Positions 33,627-42,942 of a stretch of 64,000 bases of DNA are shown piece by piece. Position 1 is the stretch's first letter. Every line of letters begins with the position of its first letter. The position numbers and the translations under genes are program-made. Source of the DNA: Chryseobacterium flavum (GTDB lineage: Bacteria; Bacteroidota; Bacteroidia; Flavobacteriales; Weeksellaceae); the NCBI RefSeq assembly GCF_003385595.1, contig NZ_QNUE01000012.1:62001-126000 (forward strand), given 5' to 3'. A model generated the notes under the pieces. The model ran no database searches. It saw nothing but the letters and a program-made list of their open reading frames with translations, and was not told the DNA's origin.

Positions 33627-34451
33627 TTAATCTAAATTTAAGGGAATTGATAACAATGGAACTTTATTTTTATAAGCCATAATGGCCGTCTTGCTACGGT
33701 GGAAAAGAGATTCCACAAAATTGTATTTATAGGGGATCATAGTCAGCAGATCGGAATTGGTAATCTTTACTTCTTCCTCAATCGCTTTTATTACCTCAAT
33801 GGACTGAATTATTTTAAAACTGTATTTAAGATCATCGAGGTTATGACCTGAATTGAGATCAGTATCATGAACAACCTCCGTGAAATCTTCCAGTCTTTCA
33901 CTGACATTGAATACCTCAATTTCAGCATTGAAGTCTTTAATAAAAGAGTATATATCATCCATGGCGGTCCAGGTCATATTTCTATGAGTGTCGTATGCAA
34001 AAAGAATTTTCCTGATCCCTGTATATTCTATATGAGACGGGATAATTAGTATAGGTTTTTTTATTCTGTGAATGGCCTTTACAACCGTATTTCCTAAAAG
34101 TCTTTGTTCAAGGGTCTTTTCTCCCATTCCCATAACAATGAAATCCCCTTTTACGGCTTGTATGCAATTATTGAGTTCTTCAATAAAATTGCCCGAAGCC
34201 AGGTAATGTCCTGTTTTTATGGTGTAGAGTCTTCCAATTTCTGTGGCTTTATCGGAGATTTTTTTTTGATTTTTAAGCGTTTGCTCATAAAAAAAATCTG
34301 CAGAAACCTGGGCATTTAAGGCATGAATGGAAATACTTTGTAAGTTGAACAGGATTACTTTATACTTATTTTCTTTAGCCATTGAAGCAGCATAATGGGT
34401 TGCATTTTCAGCTTCCTGGGAAAAATCTGTGCAAATAATTATTGTTTTCAT
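33627..34451 (-). CDS. Universal stress protein (tandem UspA domains)
   Basis: A 274-residue protein with two Usp domains. The first has TIIICTDFSQEAENATHYAASMA at the N-terminus and DFIVMGMGEKTLEQRLLGNTVVKAIHRIKKPILIIP, the G-2x-G-9x-G(S/T)-type ATP-binding loop (here GMGEKTLEQRLLGNT). The second (about residues 150-274) starts RKILFAYDTH and is divergent, lacking a clear ATP loop. It is a cytoplasmic stress protein with no defined target. A possible 40-residue membrane protein gene overlaps its start by 4 bp. Confidence 0.88.
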   Translation of the reverse strand: MKTIIICTDFSQEAENATHYAASMAKENKYKVILFNLQSISIHALNAQVSADFFYEQTLKNQKKISDKATEIGRLYTIKTGHYLASGNFIEELNNCIQAVKGDFIVMGMGEKTLEQRLLGNTVVKAIHRIKKPILIIPSHIEYTGIRKILFAYDTHRNMTWTAMDDIYSFIKDFNAEIEVFNVSERLEDFTEVVHDTDLNSGHNLDDLKYSFKIIQSIEVIKAIEEEVKITNSDLLTMIPYKYNFVESLFHRSKTAIMAYKNKVPLLSIPLNLD

Positions 34452-34570
34452 TGTTCCGGAATTGATAATATAAAATTAAGACAGAAAAAGATAGTAATTA
34501 TTAAAAAAATACTGACATAGCATAAAATGGCGTTGAAATGTATTTTTAAGGAGATGAAACGTTCCTTCAT
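34448..34570 (-). CDS. Possible small membrane protein coupled to the Usp gene
   Basis: An ATG at 34570 opens a 40-codon minus-strand frame whose TGA overlaps the ATG of the Usp gene (ATGA). The product is basic at the N-terminus (MKERFISLKIHF), followed by a hydrophobic helix (CYVSIFLIITIFFCLNFIL). That fits a single-pass small membrane protein. The same frame is open further upstream, to 34771, but that part overlaps the sensor kinase gene and is unlikely to be coding. No clear ribosome-binding site is seen. Confidence 0.3.
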   Translation of the reverse strand: MKERFISLKIHFNAILCYVSIFLIITIFFCLNFILSIPEQ

Positions 34571-34656
34571 TTTAGAGCTCTGATTTAACACTTCAGAGAC
34601 CGTTTTGGCAGTCTCATTGAAAATAGAAGAAATTCCTGTAAATCTATTTCTATCTT

Positions 34657-34664
34657 TACATTTG
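34657..34664 (+). promoter_or_regulatory. TACATTTG -7 box of the sensor-kinase operon
   Basis: TACATTTG is 12 nt upstream of ATG 34677, supporting that start. No clear TTG partner is present. Confidence 0.4.
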
Positions 34665-34676
34665 CAAAGACCCGAT

Positions 34677-35795
34677 ATGAATAAGATTTCCAACATCAGA
34701 AAAAAGATAGCGCGGAGTAAAAAAATTCTTTCTGCAATGAAAAGAAGGCTGGTTATCTGGACGGTAGCCATTATTACGTTTTGTGTTTTTTCTTATCTGA
34801 TTGATCCGTTTGATCCGGTCTGGGAAGGATATCTGGAGACTCCGTTAAAAACAATTATTGAAGATCTTTTGTGGGTATTCTTCTTTTCAGTGATTATTTC
34901 AGAGGTTAGCATATTCATTGACCGGATCCTTAATCGATTGCTTCCCTGGAAAAACAGAACCGTAAAACGATTATTGATCCAGGGCAGCCTTCAGGTGGTA
35001 GGAAGCATACTTATTGTAATTATTGTTAATTTCATTATTGACAACACTTCAGATAGTATACCTGATATGGATGCACGTAAGGAATATACATTGCTGGGGC
35101 AATGGGTGGCAACAAATATTGTAATATCGTTGGTTATCAGTGCATTTAATACCGTGGATTATCTGCTTGAGAACTGGAAGAAAACAGCTGTTGAAGCTGC
35201 CCAGCATAAATTACGGGCATCTAAGCATAAGCAGGCTGCAATGACAGCTGAACTCCAGGCTCTTAAATTACAGATTGATCCGCATTTTATATTTAATAAC
35301 CTGAGTGTATTATCCGAGCTCATTCTTGAAGATCAGCAGCTTGGCTATGAATATTCAGAAAAATTTGCAAGAGTATACCGGTATCTTCTTGTCAATTCTA
35401 AAAAAGACATCATTGTTCTGGAAGAAGAGCTGAGGTTTTTAGACTCCTACATTTTTTTAATTGAAAAAAGAATTGGAAGGGGTGTTGTATTTAAAATTGA
35501 TATCGATGAAGAATACAGAACAATGTATACCCTCCCTTTGTCTCTGCAATTGCTCGTTGAAAATGCGATTAAGCATAACCAGACCTCAAAGGCAAATCCT
35601 CTGGAAATACATGTTTATACAAGTTCTGATGAAGAGCTGGTTGTTTCCAACACATTTCTGCCGCTGATTAATAAACCGGATTCTTCAGGGGTGGGGCTTA
35701 CCAATGTTATTGCCAGATATGAGATTTTGGGATATACAAAGCCAATAATAGAAAAGACTGAAAATAAATTCATTGTAAAACTTCCGTTAATATGA
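34677..35795 (+). CDS. LytS-type sensor histidine kinase
   Basis: From ATG 34677 the protein has 372 residues (the frame is open from TTG 34605, before the promoter box). Four hydrophobic segments lie in residues of about 25-165. A charged coiled-coil-like linker (QHKLRASKHKQAAMTAELQALK) precedes the phosphoacceptor H203 in LQIDPHFIFNNLSVL. LPLSLQLLVENAIKHN is the N-box and SSGVGLTNVIARYEIL the G-box. It is the His_kinase (LytS/YehU) class. It overlaps the next gene by 4 bp and is upstream of an RND efflux operon. Confidence 0.92.
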   Translation: MNKISNIRKKIARSKKILSAMKRRLVIWTVAIITFCVFSYLIDPFDPVWEGYLETPLKTIIEDLLWVFFFSVIISEVSIFIDRILNRLLPWKNRTVKRLLIQGSLQVVGSILIVIIVNFIIDNTSDSIPDMDARKEYTLLGQWVATNIVISLVISAFNTVDYLLENWKKTAVEAAQHKLRASKHKQAAMTAELQALKLQIDPHFIFNNLSVLSELILEDQQLGYEYSEKFARVYRYLLVNSKKDIIVLEEELRFLDSYIFLIEKRIGRGVVFKIDIDEEYRTMYTLPLSLQLLVENAIKHNQTSKANPLEIHVYTSSDEELVVSNTFLPLINKPDSSGVGLTNVIARYEILGYTKPIIEKTENKFIVKLPLI

Positions 35796-36556
35796 AGATT
35801 AATAAAATTTTAATAATTGAAGATGAAAAACCCAATGCAGACCGGCTAAAAAGATTGTTGCTGAAATTAAGACCTCATATGGAAATATTATCTGTGGAGG
35901 ATTCTATTATTTCAGCTGTGAACTGGCTTGAAAACAATGTTGTTCCGGATATAATTATGATGGATGTGCGTCTGGCAGATGGTTTAAGCTTTGAAATATT
36001 TAATAAATTCGATATCAGAAGCCCTGTAATTTTCACTACCGCCTATGATGAATATGCGGTACAGGCATTCAAATACAACAGTATAGATTATCTTCTCAAA
36101 CCTATAGAAGAGGAAGAGCTTGATCAGGCATTAAGACGTTATGAAACATTCATTGAAACGGCTCCTTTTATAGGAACAGCCATAGAAGGATTGCTGAATT
36201 ATATGCAGCCGAAAAATTACAGAAAACGTTTCCTTATCCCTCACCGGGATGGATATAAAACAGTTATGGCAGAGGATATTTTATATTTTTATACTGAATT
36301 TGGGGGCAGTAAGGCCATGCTGACCACGGGTATTGTGGAAAATATCCCTCAGACACTGGAAGAGCTCGAAAAACAAATGGATCCGAAGTTCTTTTTCAGA
36401 GCTAACAGACAATTTATTATTCATATAGATTCAGTAAAACAGATTTTTAATCATTTTAACGGTAAGCTGAAACTTGAGTTGAGAAAGCATCCTGATATGG
36501 AAGTGATTATAAGCAGAGAAAAATCTTCTGTTTTTAAATCATGGCTGGATTATTAA
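35792..36556 (+). CDS. LytTR-family response regulator
   Basis: A 254-residue regulator. The receiver has IIEDEKPNA, phosphoacceptor D58 in DIIMMDVRLADG, FTTAYDEYAV and YLLKPIEEEE. The LytTR domain starts near residue 140 (RKRFLIPHRDGYKTVMAEDILYFYTEFGGSKAML) and includes FFRANRQFIIHIDSV. ATGA overlap with the kinase gene shows coupling. Its position just upstream of the RND operon makes that operon a candidate target (inference). Confidence 0.92.
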   Translation: MKINKILIIEDEKPNADRLKRLLLKLRPHMEILSVEDSIISAVNWLENNVVPDIIMMDVRLADGLSFEIFNKFDIRSPVIFTTAYDEYAVQAFKYNSIDYLLKPIEEEELDQALRRYETFIETAPFIGTAIEGLLNYMQPKNYRKRFLIPHRDGYKTVMAEDILYFYTEFGGSKAMLTTGIVENIPQTLEELEKQMDPKFFFRANRQFIIHIDSVKQIFNHFNGKLKLELRKHPDMEVIISREKSSVFKSWLDY

Positions 36557-36590
36557 GTTCCTGATTCATTCTATTTATTGATTCTGACAG

Positions 36591-36610
36591 ATCTTTACAA
36601 CTGTAAAGAT
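36591..36610. promoter_or_regulatory. Palindrome upstream of the RND efflux operon
   Basis: ATCTTTACA (36591-36599), two bases, TGTAAAGAT (36602-36610): a perfect inverted repeat, nested in an outer ATTCTG/CAGAAT pair. It may be a regulator site or the start of the transcription terminator region after the response regulator gene. Confidence 0.35.
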
Positions 36611-36633
36611 AGAAACAGAATCTCCGGTGATTG

Positions 36634-36659
36634 CTGCCTTTTGAAATATTAAAAGGCAG
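36634..36659. terminator. Hairpin after the response regulator gene
   Basis: CTGCCTTTT (36634-36642) pairs with AAAAGGCAG (36651-36659), 8-nt loop, followed by ATTTGTTT. It is about 75 bp after the regulator stop and probably ends that transcript, leaving the efflux operon with its own promoter. Confidence 0.5.
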
Positions 36660-36817
36660 ATTTGTTTATGATTGCGGAGATGCGGAAATATTTCCTTTTC
36701 TTTTCATTTTTCTTATCATACGGTTCATCTGCGATTAACTACACTTCATCTGATTTCTAAGCGGGCCTCCTTATGATATGGTTTTATTTTGCCCAGTAAA
36801 ATTTAAAAACCAATGTT

Positions 36818-37933
36818 ATGAATTACAGAAAAGGATATCTGGCACTTTCACTCACCGCAGCAGTATTGTATTCATGCGGCTCTGGTAACAGCCAGGAGAA
36901 TACTCCCCAGGTTCAGGCATTACCTACAGACTTTATCCGGGTGGAGACAGGAAATGAAGATGTTTCTACGGGATATCCCGGAAGTATAGAAGGACAGGAT
37001 AATGTAGAAATTAAAACCCAGGTTACAGGATATCTGCAGGCTGTTTATGTGAAAGAAGGTCAATATGTTAATAAAGGACAAACATTGTTCAGGATCAGCC
37101 CATCCGTATATAATGAACAGGTTAATATGAACAAAGCGGCCTTAAAGTCTGCTTTGGCGGCGCAGGAAACCGCGAGACTGGAAGTTGAAAAACTGAAACC
37201 GCTTGTAGAAGGTAAAGTAGTTTCCGATATGCAGCTGAAAACAGCTCAGGCTAGTTATAAAGCTGCTTCTGCGCAGGTAGCACAGGCTCAGTCATCGTTA
37301 GGCTCATCAAAAATTAATGCTGATTTTACTCAAATTAAGGCTCCGGTAAGTGGGTATATTGGCAGGATCCCGAACCGTGTAGGGAACCTCATCAGTCCGT
37401 CAGACCAGTCTCCGCTAACCACACTTTCTGATATCACCCGTGTAAACGTTTATTTTTCTATGAATGAAGCTGACTTTATAGCCTACAGCAGAGCTGCAGC
37501 TTCAGAACAAAATCCTGAAAATGTTGAACTCATTTTGGCCGACGGTTCCACCTATTCTTATAAAGGAAAACTGGAAAATGCCAGTGGAAATTTTGACAGA
37601 AATACGGGGAGTATTCAGATGAAAGCTGTTTTTCAGAATCCCGAAAAATTATTGAGAGCGGGAGGAACGGGTAGAGTCATGATATACAATGCCCTGAATG
37701 GAGTCATCAAACTTCCGAAAACAGCAGTAAAAGATATCCAGGATAAATTCTTTGTCTATAAGCTGGAAGGTAAGGATAAAGTAAAAATGTCCCAGATTGA
37801 AATTTCAGGAAGTACTTCTCAGGATTACTTTGTGAAAAAAGGGGTGAACCCAGGAGACAAAATAGCAGTAAACAGGATTGATGTTCTTACTGATGGGGCT
37901 CCGGTAGCTGCGAAAATCACTCCTTCAAAATAG
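36818..37933 (+). CDS. RND efflux periplasmic adaptor (membrane-fusion protein)
   Basis: A 371-residue lipoprotein, with a signal peptide ending VLYSC (Cys 20). Strand NVEIKTQVTGYLQAVYVKEGQYVNKGQTLFRISP is the lipoyl/biotinyl half, followed by a helical hairpin rich in Gln/Ala (residues of about 105-165). FTQIKAPVSGYIGRIPNRVGNLISPSD is the second half. It links the inner-membrane pump to the outer-membrane channel. It is the first gene of a three-gene operon (adaptor, pump, channel). Confidence 0.93.
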   Translation: MNYRKGYLALSLTAAVLYSCGSGNSQENTPQVQALPTDFIRVETGNEDVSTGYPGSIEGQDNVEIKTQVTGYLQAVYVKEGQYVNKGQTLFRISPSVYNEQVNMNKAALKSALAAQETARLEVEKLKPLVEGKVVSDMQLKTAQASYKAASAQVAQAQSSLGSSKINADFTQIKAPVSGYIGRIPNRVGNLISPSDQSPLTTLSDITRVNVYFSMNEADFIAYSRAAASEQNPENVELILADGSTYSYKGKLENASGNFDRNTGSIQMKAVFQNPEKLLRAGGTGRVMIYNALNGVIKLPKTAVKDIQDKFFVYKLEGKDKVKMSQIEISGSTSQDYFVKKGVNPGDKIAVNRIDVLTDGAPVAAKITPSK

Positions 37934-37958
37934 TATATCATCATTTAGAACGTTTGAA

Positions 37959-40900
37959 ATGTTAAAAAAAATAATTGACCGTCCGGTACTCGCGACGGTA
38001 ATATCCCTCATCATCGTGATATTGGGGATCATTGGATTAAATCAGCTGGCAGTAACCAGATTTCCGGATATTTCTCCGCCCACAATTACTGTTTCAGGTT
38101 CTTATCCGGGAGGGAACAGTGAAACGGTGATTCGTTCCGTGGTAACACCATTGGAAGAACAGATTAACGGGGTGGAAGACATGCAGTACATGAAATCCAC
38201 AGCCAGTAATGACGGAACATTTACGATTTCCATCATTTTTAAGCAGGGTGTAAATCCGGATCAGGCTGCTGTAAATGTACAGAACAGGGTACAGCAGGCT
38301 ACTCCCATACTTCCCCAAGAAGTAATAAGAATGGGATTAACGACATCAAAGCAGCAAAATAGCATGGTGCTGATTTTTAACCTGTATACAGAAGACAACC
38401 AGAAGTATGACGAAACATTTCTGCAGAATTATGCAAATATTAATCTTATTCCTCAGGTTAAAAGAGTAAAAGGAGTAGGGCAGGCTCAGATTTTCGGGAT
38501 TAAGGATTATTCAATGAGAATATGGCTGAATCCACAGAAAATGTCATCGTATGGACTGGAGCCTTCTGATATTTCCAGTGCCATTGCCGATCACAGTCTG
38601 GAATCTGCACCGGGTAAATTGGGTGAAGAATCCAATGCAGCCCTGGAATATGTCATCCGGTACAAAGGAAAAAAGAATAAACCTGAAGAGTATGAAAATA
38701 TCATTGTTAAAAATGATGGAACCAGTGTGGTTAGACTAAAAGATGTAGCCCGTGTAGAATTCGGATCTATTTCTAATAGTGGGGATAACCTTTCCAATGG
38801 GAAAAATGCAGTTACCGTAGCAATCATGCAGACGACAGGATCGAATGCCAATGAAATTGAGATAGGAGTTAATAAAGCAATTGAGCAATTGTCGAAATCA
38901 TTCCCGCCAGGTATAAAATATACCAAGGTGATGAGTACAAAAGAAAGACTGGATGAGGCCACAGGACAGGTAAAGTCTACTTTGATTGAAGCTTTTATTC
39001 TTGTATTTATTGTGGTGTTTATTTTCCTTCAGGACTTCAGATCTACAATTATTCCGGCTATTGCAGTTCCGGTAGCTATTATCGGAACTTTCTTCTTTCT
39101 TTTGGTATTGGGGTTTACCATTAATGTATTAACACTTTTTGCCCTTGTACTGGCGATCGGTATTGTGGTGGATGATGCTATTGTTGTTGTAGAAGCGGTT
39201 CATAGTAATATGGAGGGAACCGAACTTTCAGGGAGAGATGCTACTCATAAAGCCATGAGCGAAATTACCGGTGCTGTAATTTCCATTACCCTGGTGATGT
39301 CTGCAGTATTTATTCCGATAGGATTTATGTCAGGTTCAGCAGGATTGTTCTATAAGCAGTTTGCTTACACCCTGGCCATTGCCATTATCATTTCTGCAGT
39401 AAATGCACTTACGCTAACACCAGCTTTATGTGCTGTATTCCTGAAAAACAATCATGCGGACGAAGATGGAAAACAAAAAGGATTCGGGAAAAGATTTGCT
39501 GTTGCATTTAATGCAGGATTCAATAATATAACCAATCGTTATGCAAAAGGAGTACGGTTTCTGATAGGGCGTAAGTGGATTGCAACAGGTCTGATAGCCG
39601 GGATTATAGGATTAGCTGCATGGCTGTTGACGATAACTCCTAAGAGTTTTGTGCCTATGGAAGATGATGGTTTCTTTATCTATTCCCTAAGCATGCCTCC
39701 GGGAACCGGACTGACAAAAACAACGGAAGTATCAGATAAGATCAATACGATTTTAAAAAGTATTGATGCCGTTCAGGAAAATACTTCCATTACAGGATAT
39801 AATCTTTTAAGCAATAGCGCAGGGCCTGCCTATGCAATGGGATTTGTAAAACTGAAACCCAAAAAAGAAAGAGGAAAGGTTCAGGATATTGATGAAATCA
39901 TGAATATTGTAAATGGGAAACTTGCTGTCATTAAAGAAGGAACTGTGATGAGTTTCAGAATGCCTCCGGTAGAAGGATATGGAGTAACCAATGATGCGGA
40001 AATTGTACTGCAGGACCGTATGGGCAGGGACCCACAGGTTCTTAAAACAAAGGCGGATGATGTGATCGGACAATTAATGCAGGTGCCGGAAGTAGCATAT
40101 GCGTATACCATGTTCAGAGCAGATTACCCTCAGCTGGAACTTGAAGTAAATGAAGATAAAGCTAAACAGCTGGGCGTGAGTATTTCTAATCTGCTCGGAA
40201 CAGTACAGACCTATTTTTCAGGAGACCAGTCCCAGAATTTCTCAAGGTTTGGAAAGTTTTATAGAGTGAATATAAAGGCAGATGGAGTTTTCAGAATGGA
40301 TGAGAAGGCATTCAATGATATTTTTGTTAAGAATAATACTGGAGAAATGGTTCCGGTAAATACATTGGTTACCTTGAAAAAAGTATATGGGCCAGAGTCT
40401 GTAAACCGGTATAACCTTTATAATTCATTGAATATTAATGTGGTTCCTAAGCCGGGGATCAGTAACGGAGAGCTGATGGACAAGATAGAAACTACACTGA
40501 ACAAGCTTCCTTCTGATTATAGTTACGAATGGACGGGATTAAGCCTGGAAGAAAAGTCAGCAGGAAACCAAACCATAGTAATTTTGGGGCTGTGTTTACT
40601 GTTTGTTTATCTTCTTCTTGCTGCACAATATGAAAGCTATATTCTCCCACTGGCTGTAATGCTTTCAATACCAACAGGAGTTGTGGGGGCGTTTCTGGGA
40701 ATTAAAGCAATAGGATTTGATAACAATATCTATGTACAGGTAGGGCTCATCATGCTTATCGGATTACTGGCGAAGAATGCAATTCTTATTGTAGAATTTG
40801 CCATACAAAGGCGTAAAGCAGGGCTTTCAATTCTTGATTCTGCACTGGAAGGGGCTAAAGCACGGTTACGTCCGATTATTATGACCTCATTGGCTTTTAT

Positions 40901-41111
40901 AGTAGGGATGATTCCATTGATGGTTTCTACCGGAGGAATGGCGTCCGGGAATAAGTCAATCAGTGTAAGTGCAGCAATAGGGATGTTAAGTGGAGTTGTG
41001 CTGGGGGTTTTTGTGATTCCTGTACTGTATATGGCATTTCAGTATCTGGATGAGAAATTTTCAGCCGGAAAGAAATATGTTGCCACTGAAGTCTCTGTAG
41101 CTCAGGAATAA
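37959..41111 (+). CDS. RND efflux pump (HAE1/AcrB family)
   Basis: A 1050-residue RND transporter of full length. MLKKIIDRPVLATVISLIIVILG is the first helix. The proton-relay pair is visible in VLAIGIVVDDAIVVVEAV (adjacent Asp residues in helix 4). GSYPGGNSETVIRSVVTPLEEQINGVEDMQYMKSTASNDGT is the porter-domain motif. It uses the proton gradient to expel hydrophobic compounds; substrates are unknown. It follows the adaptor gene by 25 bp. Confidence 0.95.
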   Translation: MLKKIIDRPVLATVISLIIVILGIIGLNQLAVTRFPDISPPTITVSGSYPGGNSETVIRSVVTPLEEQINGVEDMQYMKSTASNDGTFTISIIFKQGVNPDQAAVNVQNRVQQATPILPQEVIRMGLTTSKQQNSMVLIFNLYTEDNQKYDETFLQNYANINLIPQVKRVKGVGQAQIFGIKDYSMRIWLNPQKMSSYGLEPSDISSAIADHSLESAPGKLGEESNAALEYVIRYKGKKNKPEEYENIIVKNDGTSVVRLKDVARVEFGSISNSGDNLSNGKNAVTVAIMQTTGSNANEIEIGVNKAIEQLSKSFPPGIKYTKVMSTKERLDEATGQVKSTLIEAFILVFIVVFIFLQDFRSTIIPAIAVPVAIIGTFFFLLVLGFTINVLTLFALVLAIGIVVDDAIVVVEAVHSNMEGTELSGRDATHKAMSEITGAVISITLVMSAVFIPIGFMSGSAGLFYKQFAYTLAIAIIISAVNALTLTPALCAVFLKNNHADEDGKQKGFGKRFAVAFNAGFNNITNRYAKGVRFLIGRKWIATGLIAGIIGLAAWLLTITPKSFVPMEDDGFFIYSLSMPPGTGLTKTTEVSDKINTILKSIDAVQENTSITGYNLLSNSAGPAYAMGFVKLKPKKERGKVQDIDEIMNIVNGKLAVIKEGTVMSFRMPPVEGYGVTNDAEIVLQDRMGRDPQVLKTKADDVIGQLMQVPEVAYAYTMFRADYPQLELEVNEDKAKQLGVSISNLLGTVQTYFSGDQSQNFSRFGKFYRVNIKADGVFRMDEKAFNDIFVKNNTGEMVPVNTLVTLKKVYGPESVNRYNLYNSLNINVVPKPGISNGELMDKIETTLNKLPSDYSYEWTGLSLEEKSAGNQTIVILGLCLLFVYLLLAAQYESYILPLAVMLSIPTGVVGAFLGIKAIGFDNNIYVQVGLIMLIGLLAKNAILIVEFAIQRRKAGLSILDSALEGAKARLRPIIMTSLAFIVGMIPLMVSTGGMASGNKSISVSAAIGMLSGVVLGVFVIPVLYMAFQYLDEKFSAGKKYVATEVSVAQE

Positions 41112-41155
41112 TCGGATTATAGAGAATAAATAGAAAATCTGAAAATAACGATAAA

Positions 41156-42571
41156 ATGAAAATATTTAATATAAAGGATTTCCTTATTTCAGGTGCAATC
41201 ATATCAGCTTTGGTGTCCTGCAACGTGGGAAAACCCTATACAAGGACTGATTTGCAGTTACCTGAACGTTACAAAGAAGTTGCTCAGGTAACAGGAGATA
41301 CGGTAGTACTTCCCTGGAAAACCTTTTTTAAGGATTCTAAACTGATTGGTTTGATAAATAAAGCACTGACCAGGAATAATGAAGTGAAAGTAGCACTGAA
41401 GAATATGGAGCAGCTTGACCTTGTGTATAAGCAGGCTAAGTTATCTCTGATGCCAACATTGGATTTCAATGCCGGAGCGAACAGAAGCTGGGCCTCTAAA
41501 AACAGTCTTAACGGATCCCTTAATGAACAGTTTCTTGGCACGAAATATATAGATGATTTTAACGCAACTCTCAGACTTTCCTGGGAAGTAGATATCTGGG
41601 GAAAATCCAAAATGCAGAAAGAAGCTGCTGCTGCGGAATATTTTGCCCAAAAGGAAAATTTACATGCAATAAAAAGCAGGATTGTGGTTCAGGTAGCGCA
41701 GGCTTATTATAATTTAATAGCTCTGGACGAACAGCTAAAGATTGCAGAGCAAAATATAGAATTAAGTAACAGTACGCTGAAGATGATGGAACTTCAGTTT
41801 AAGGCGGGACAAATTAATTCATTAGCAGTTCAGCAATCAGAAGCACAGAAGAAAACGGCTGAATTACTGATTCCTCTTGCGAAACAAAATATTTCTATTC
41901 AGGAGAATGCATTGAGTATTCTTTGTGGGGAGTATCCTGATACTGTAGAAAGAACAGGCAATCTGCAGACGATGATTCCGGATAATAAACTATCAGATGG
42001 GCTGCCTGCCCAATTGCTAAGCAGAAGGCCGGATATAAAGGCTGCAGAACTTAATGTTGTCAGCCTCAATTCGAAAACAGGACTGGCAAAAGCAGTTATG
42101 TATCCCAGTATCAGTTTATCGCCGCAAATAGGACTGAACTCTAATAAGTTTAATACCTGGTTCGATATTCCGGGATCTGTTACTAAAGCCATTGCTGCTA
42201 ACCTTGCTGCTCCTGTTTTTCAGAAGAAAGAATTGAGAACCGCCTATGAAACAGCACTAATAGAACAGGAAAAAGCAGCAGTACAATTTAAGCAGTCAGT
42301 CATGACAGCTGTAGGAGAAGTTTCTGATGCAATGGCAAAATCCAAAGGGTCAACAGAAAGGTTACAACTTCTTGGACAGAGAACAAACATTTTGGATAAA
42401 GGAATTGATGATGCCCTCAAGCTATATAAAAGCGGAATGGCAACCTATCTGGAAGTGATCACTGCTCAGAATAATAAACTTCAGAATGACCTTGAAACAA
42501 TTAATGTGACTCTTGAAAAATTAAATGCTGAGGTGGAATTGTATCGGGCATTAGGAGGAGGAGTAGAATAA
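41156..42571 (+). CDS. RND efflux outer-membrane channel lipoprotein (TolC/NodT family)
   Basis: A 471-residue outer-membrane factor with a lipoprotein signal peptide ending ALVSC (Cys 22). It has the duplicated OEP helical pattern: RNNEVKVALKNMEQLDLVYKQAKLSLMPTLDFNAG near the start, RRPDIKAAELNVVSLNSKTGLAKAVMYPSISLSPQIGL in the second half, and VKLYxxG-like LKLYKSGMATYLEVITAQN near the end. It completes the tripartite pump, 44 bp after the pump gene. Confidence 0.93.
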   Translation: MKIFNIKDFLISGAIISALVSCNVGKPYTRTDLQLPERYKEVAQVTGDTVVLPWKTFFKDSKLIGLINKALTRNNEVKVALKNMEQLDLVYKQAKLSLMPTLDFNAGANRSWASKNSLNGSLNEQFLGTKYIDDFNATLRLSWEVDIWGKSKMQKEAAAAEYFAQKENLHAIKSRIVVQVAQAYYNLIALDEQLKIAEQNIELSNSTLKMMELQFKAGQINSLAVQQSEAQKKTAELLIPLAKQNISIQENALSILCGEYPDTVERTGNLQTMIPDNKLSDGLPAQLLSRRPDIKAAELNVVSLNSKTGLAKAVMYPSISLSPQIGLNSNKFNTWFDIPGSVTKAIAANLAAPVFQKKELRTAYETALIEQEKAAVQFKQSVMTAVGEVSDAMAKSKGSTERLQLLGQRTNILDKGIDDALKLYKSGMATYLEVITAQNNKLQNDLETINVTLEKLNAEVELYRALGGGVE

Positions 42572-42942
42572 AAATAAAAAAGAGGCTGCACATTGCAGCT
42601 TCTTTCATTTACAAAATATTGATATGATTTAAAATTAAATAGTTTTCCTCTATCTGGCCTGATTTATCCACCGGCAAATGTAGGACATGGCTGACGGTAT
42701 GTACAATACATAAAAATCATGTTTTTTCTTTACCTGAAATCCGGTATGTTTCTGATCAGATTTTTATACATGGTCATTTTTTTGAAAAATAAAACTCATA
42801 CAGATACATATTTTATTGCTTAAAATCAATTGTTTATGAAAATGATTGATTTTTTTATAAAAAGCCATGCAAGATTTTTATAAAACAGGATTTATATAAT
42901 GAGTACTCGAATTAATTAATGTTTAATGTAAAAAATAATGTA
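42572..42942. other. Gene-free stretch between the efflux operon and the DUF4840 gene
   Basis: About 370 bp of AT-rich sequence. A 10-bp hairpin (42581-42590 with 42594-42603) near the left end probably ends the efflux transcript. The rest has no frame longer than about 34 codons, no tRNA, and no full promoter match that I can defend. Confidence 0.5.
42581..42603 (+). terminator. Terminator after the efflux operon
   Basis: AGAGGCTGCA pairs with TGCAGCTTCT (one G-U), 3-nt loop. The A-rich left flank also gives a T-run on the minus strand. Confidence 0.6.

Noticed and set aside
34448..34771. Full-length 107-codon minus-strand frame upstream of the Usp gene
   Set aside because: Its first half overlaps the promoter box and start of the sensor kinase gene. 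Only the last 40 codons (34448-34570) are kept, as a low-confidence small membrane protein.
42720..42824. 34-codon plus-strand frame in the gap after the efflux operon
   Set aside because: No ribosome-binding site or conserved feature; its composition is typical of AT-rich non-coding sequence.
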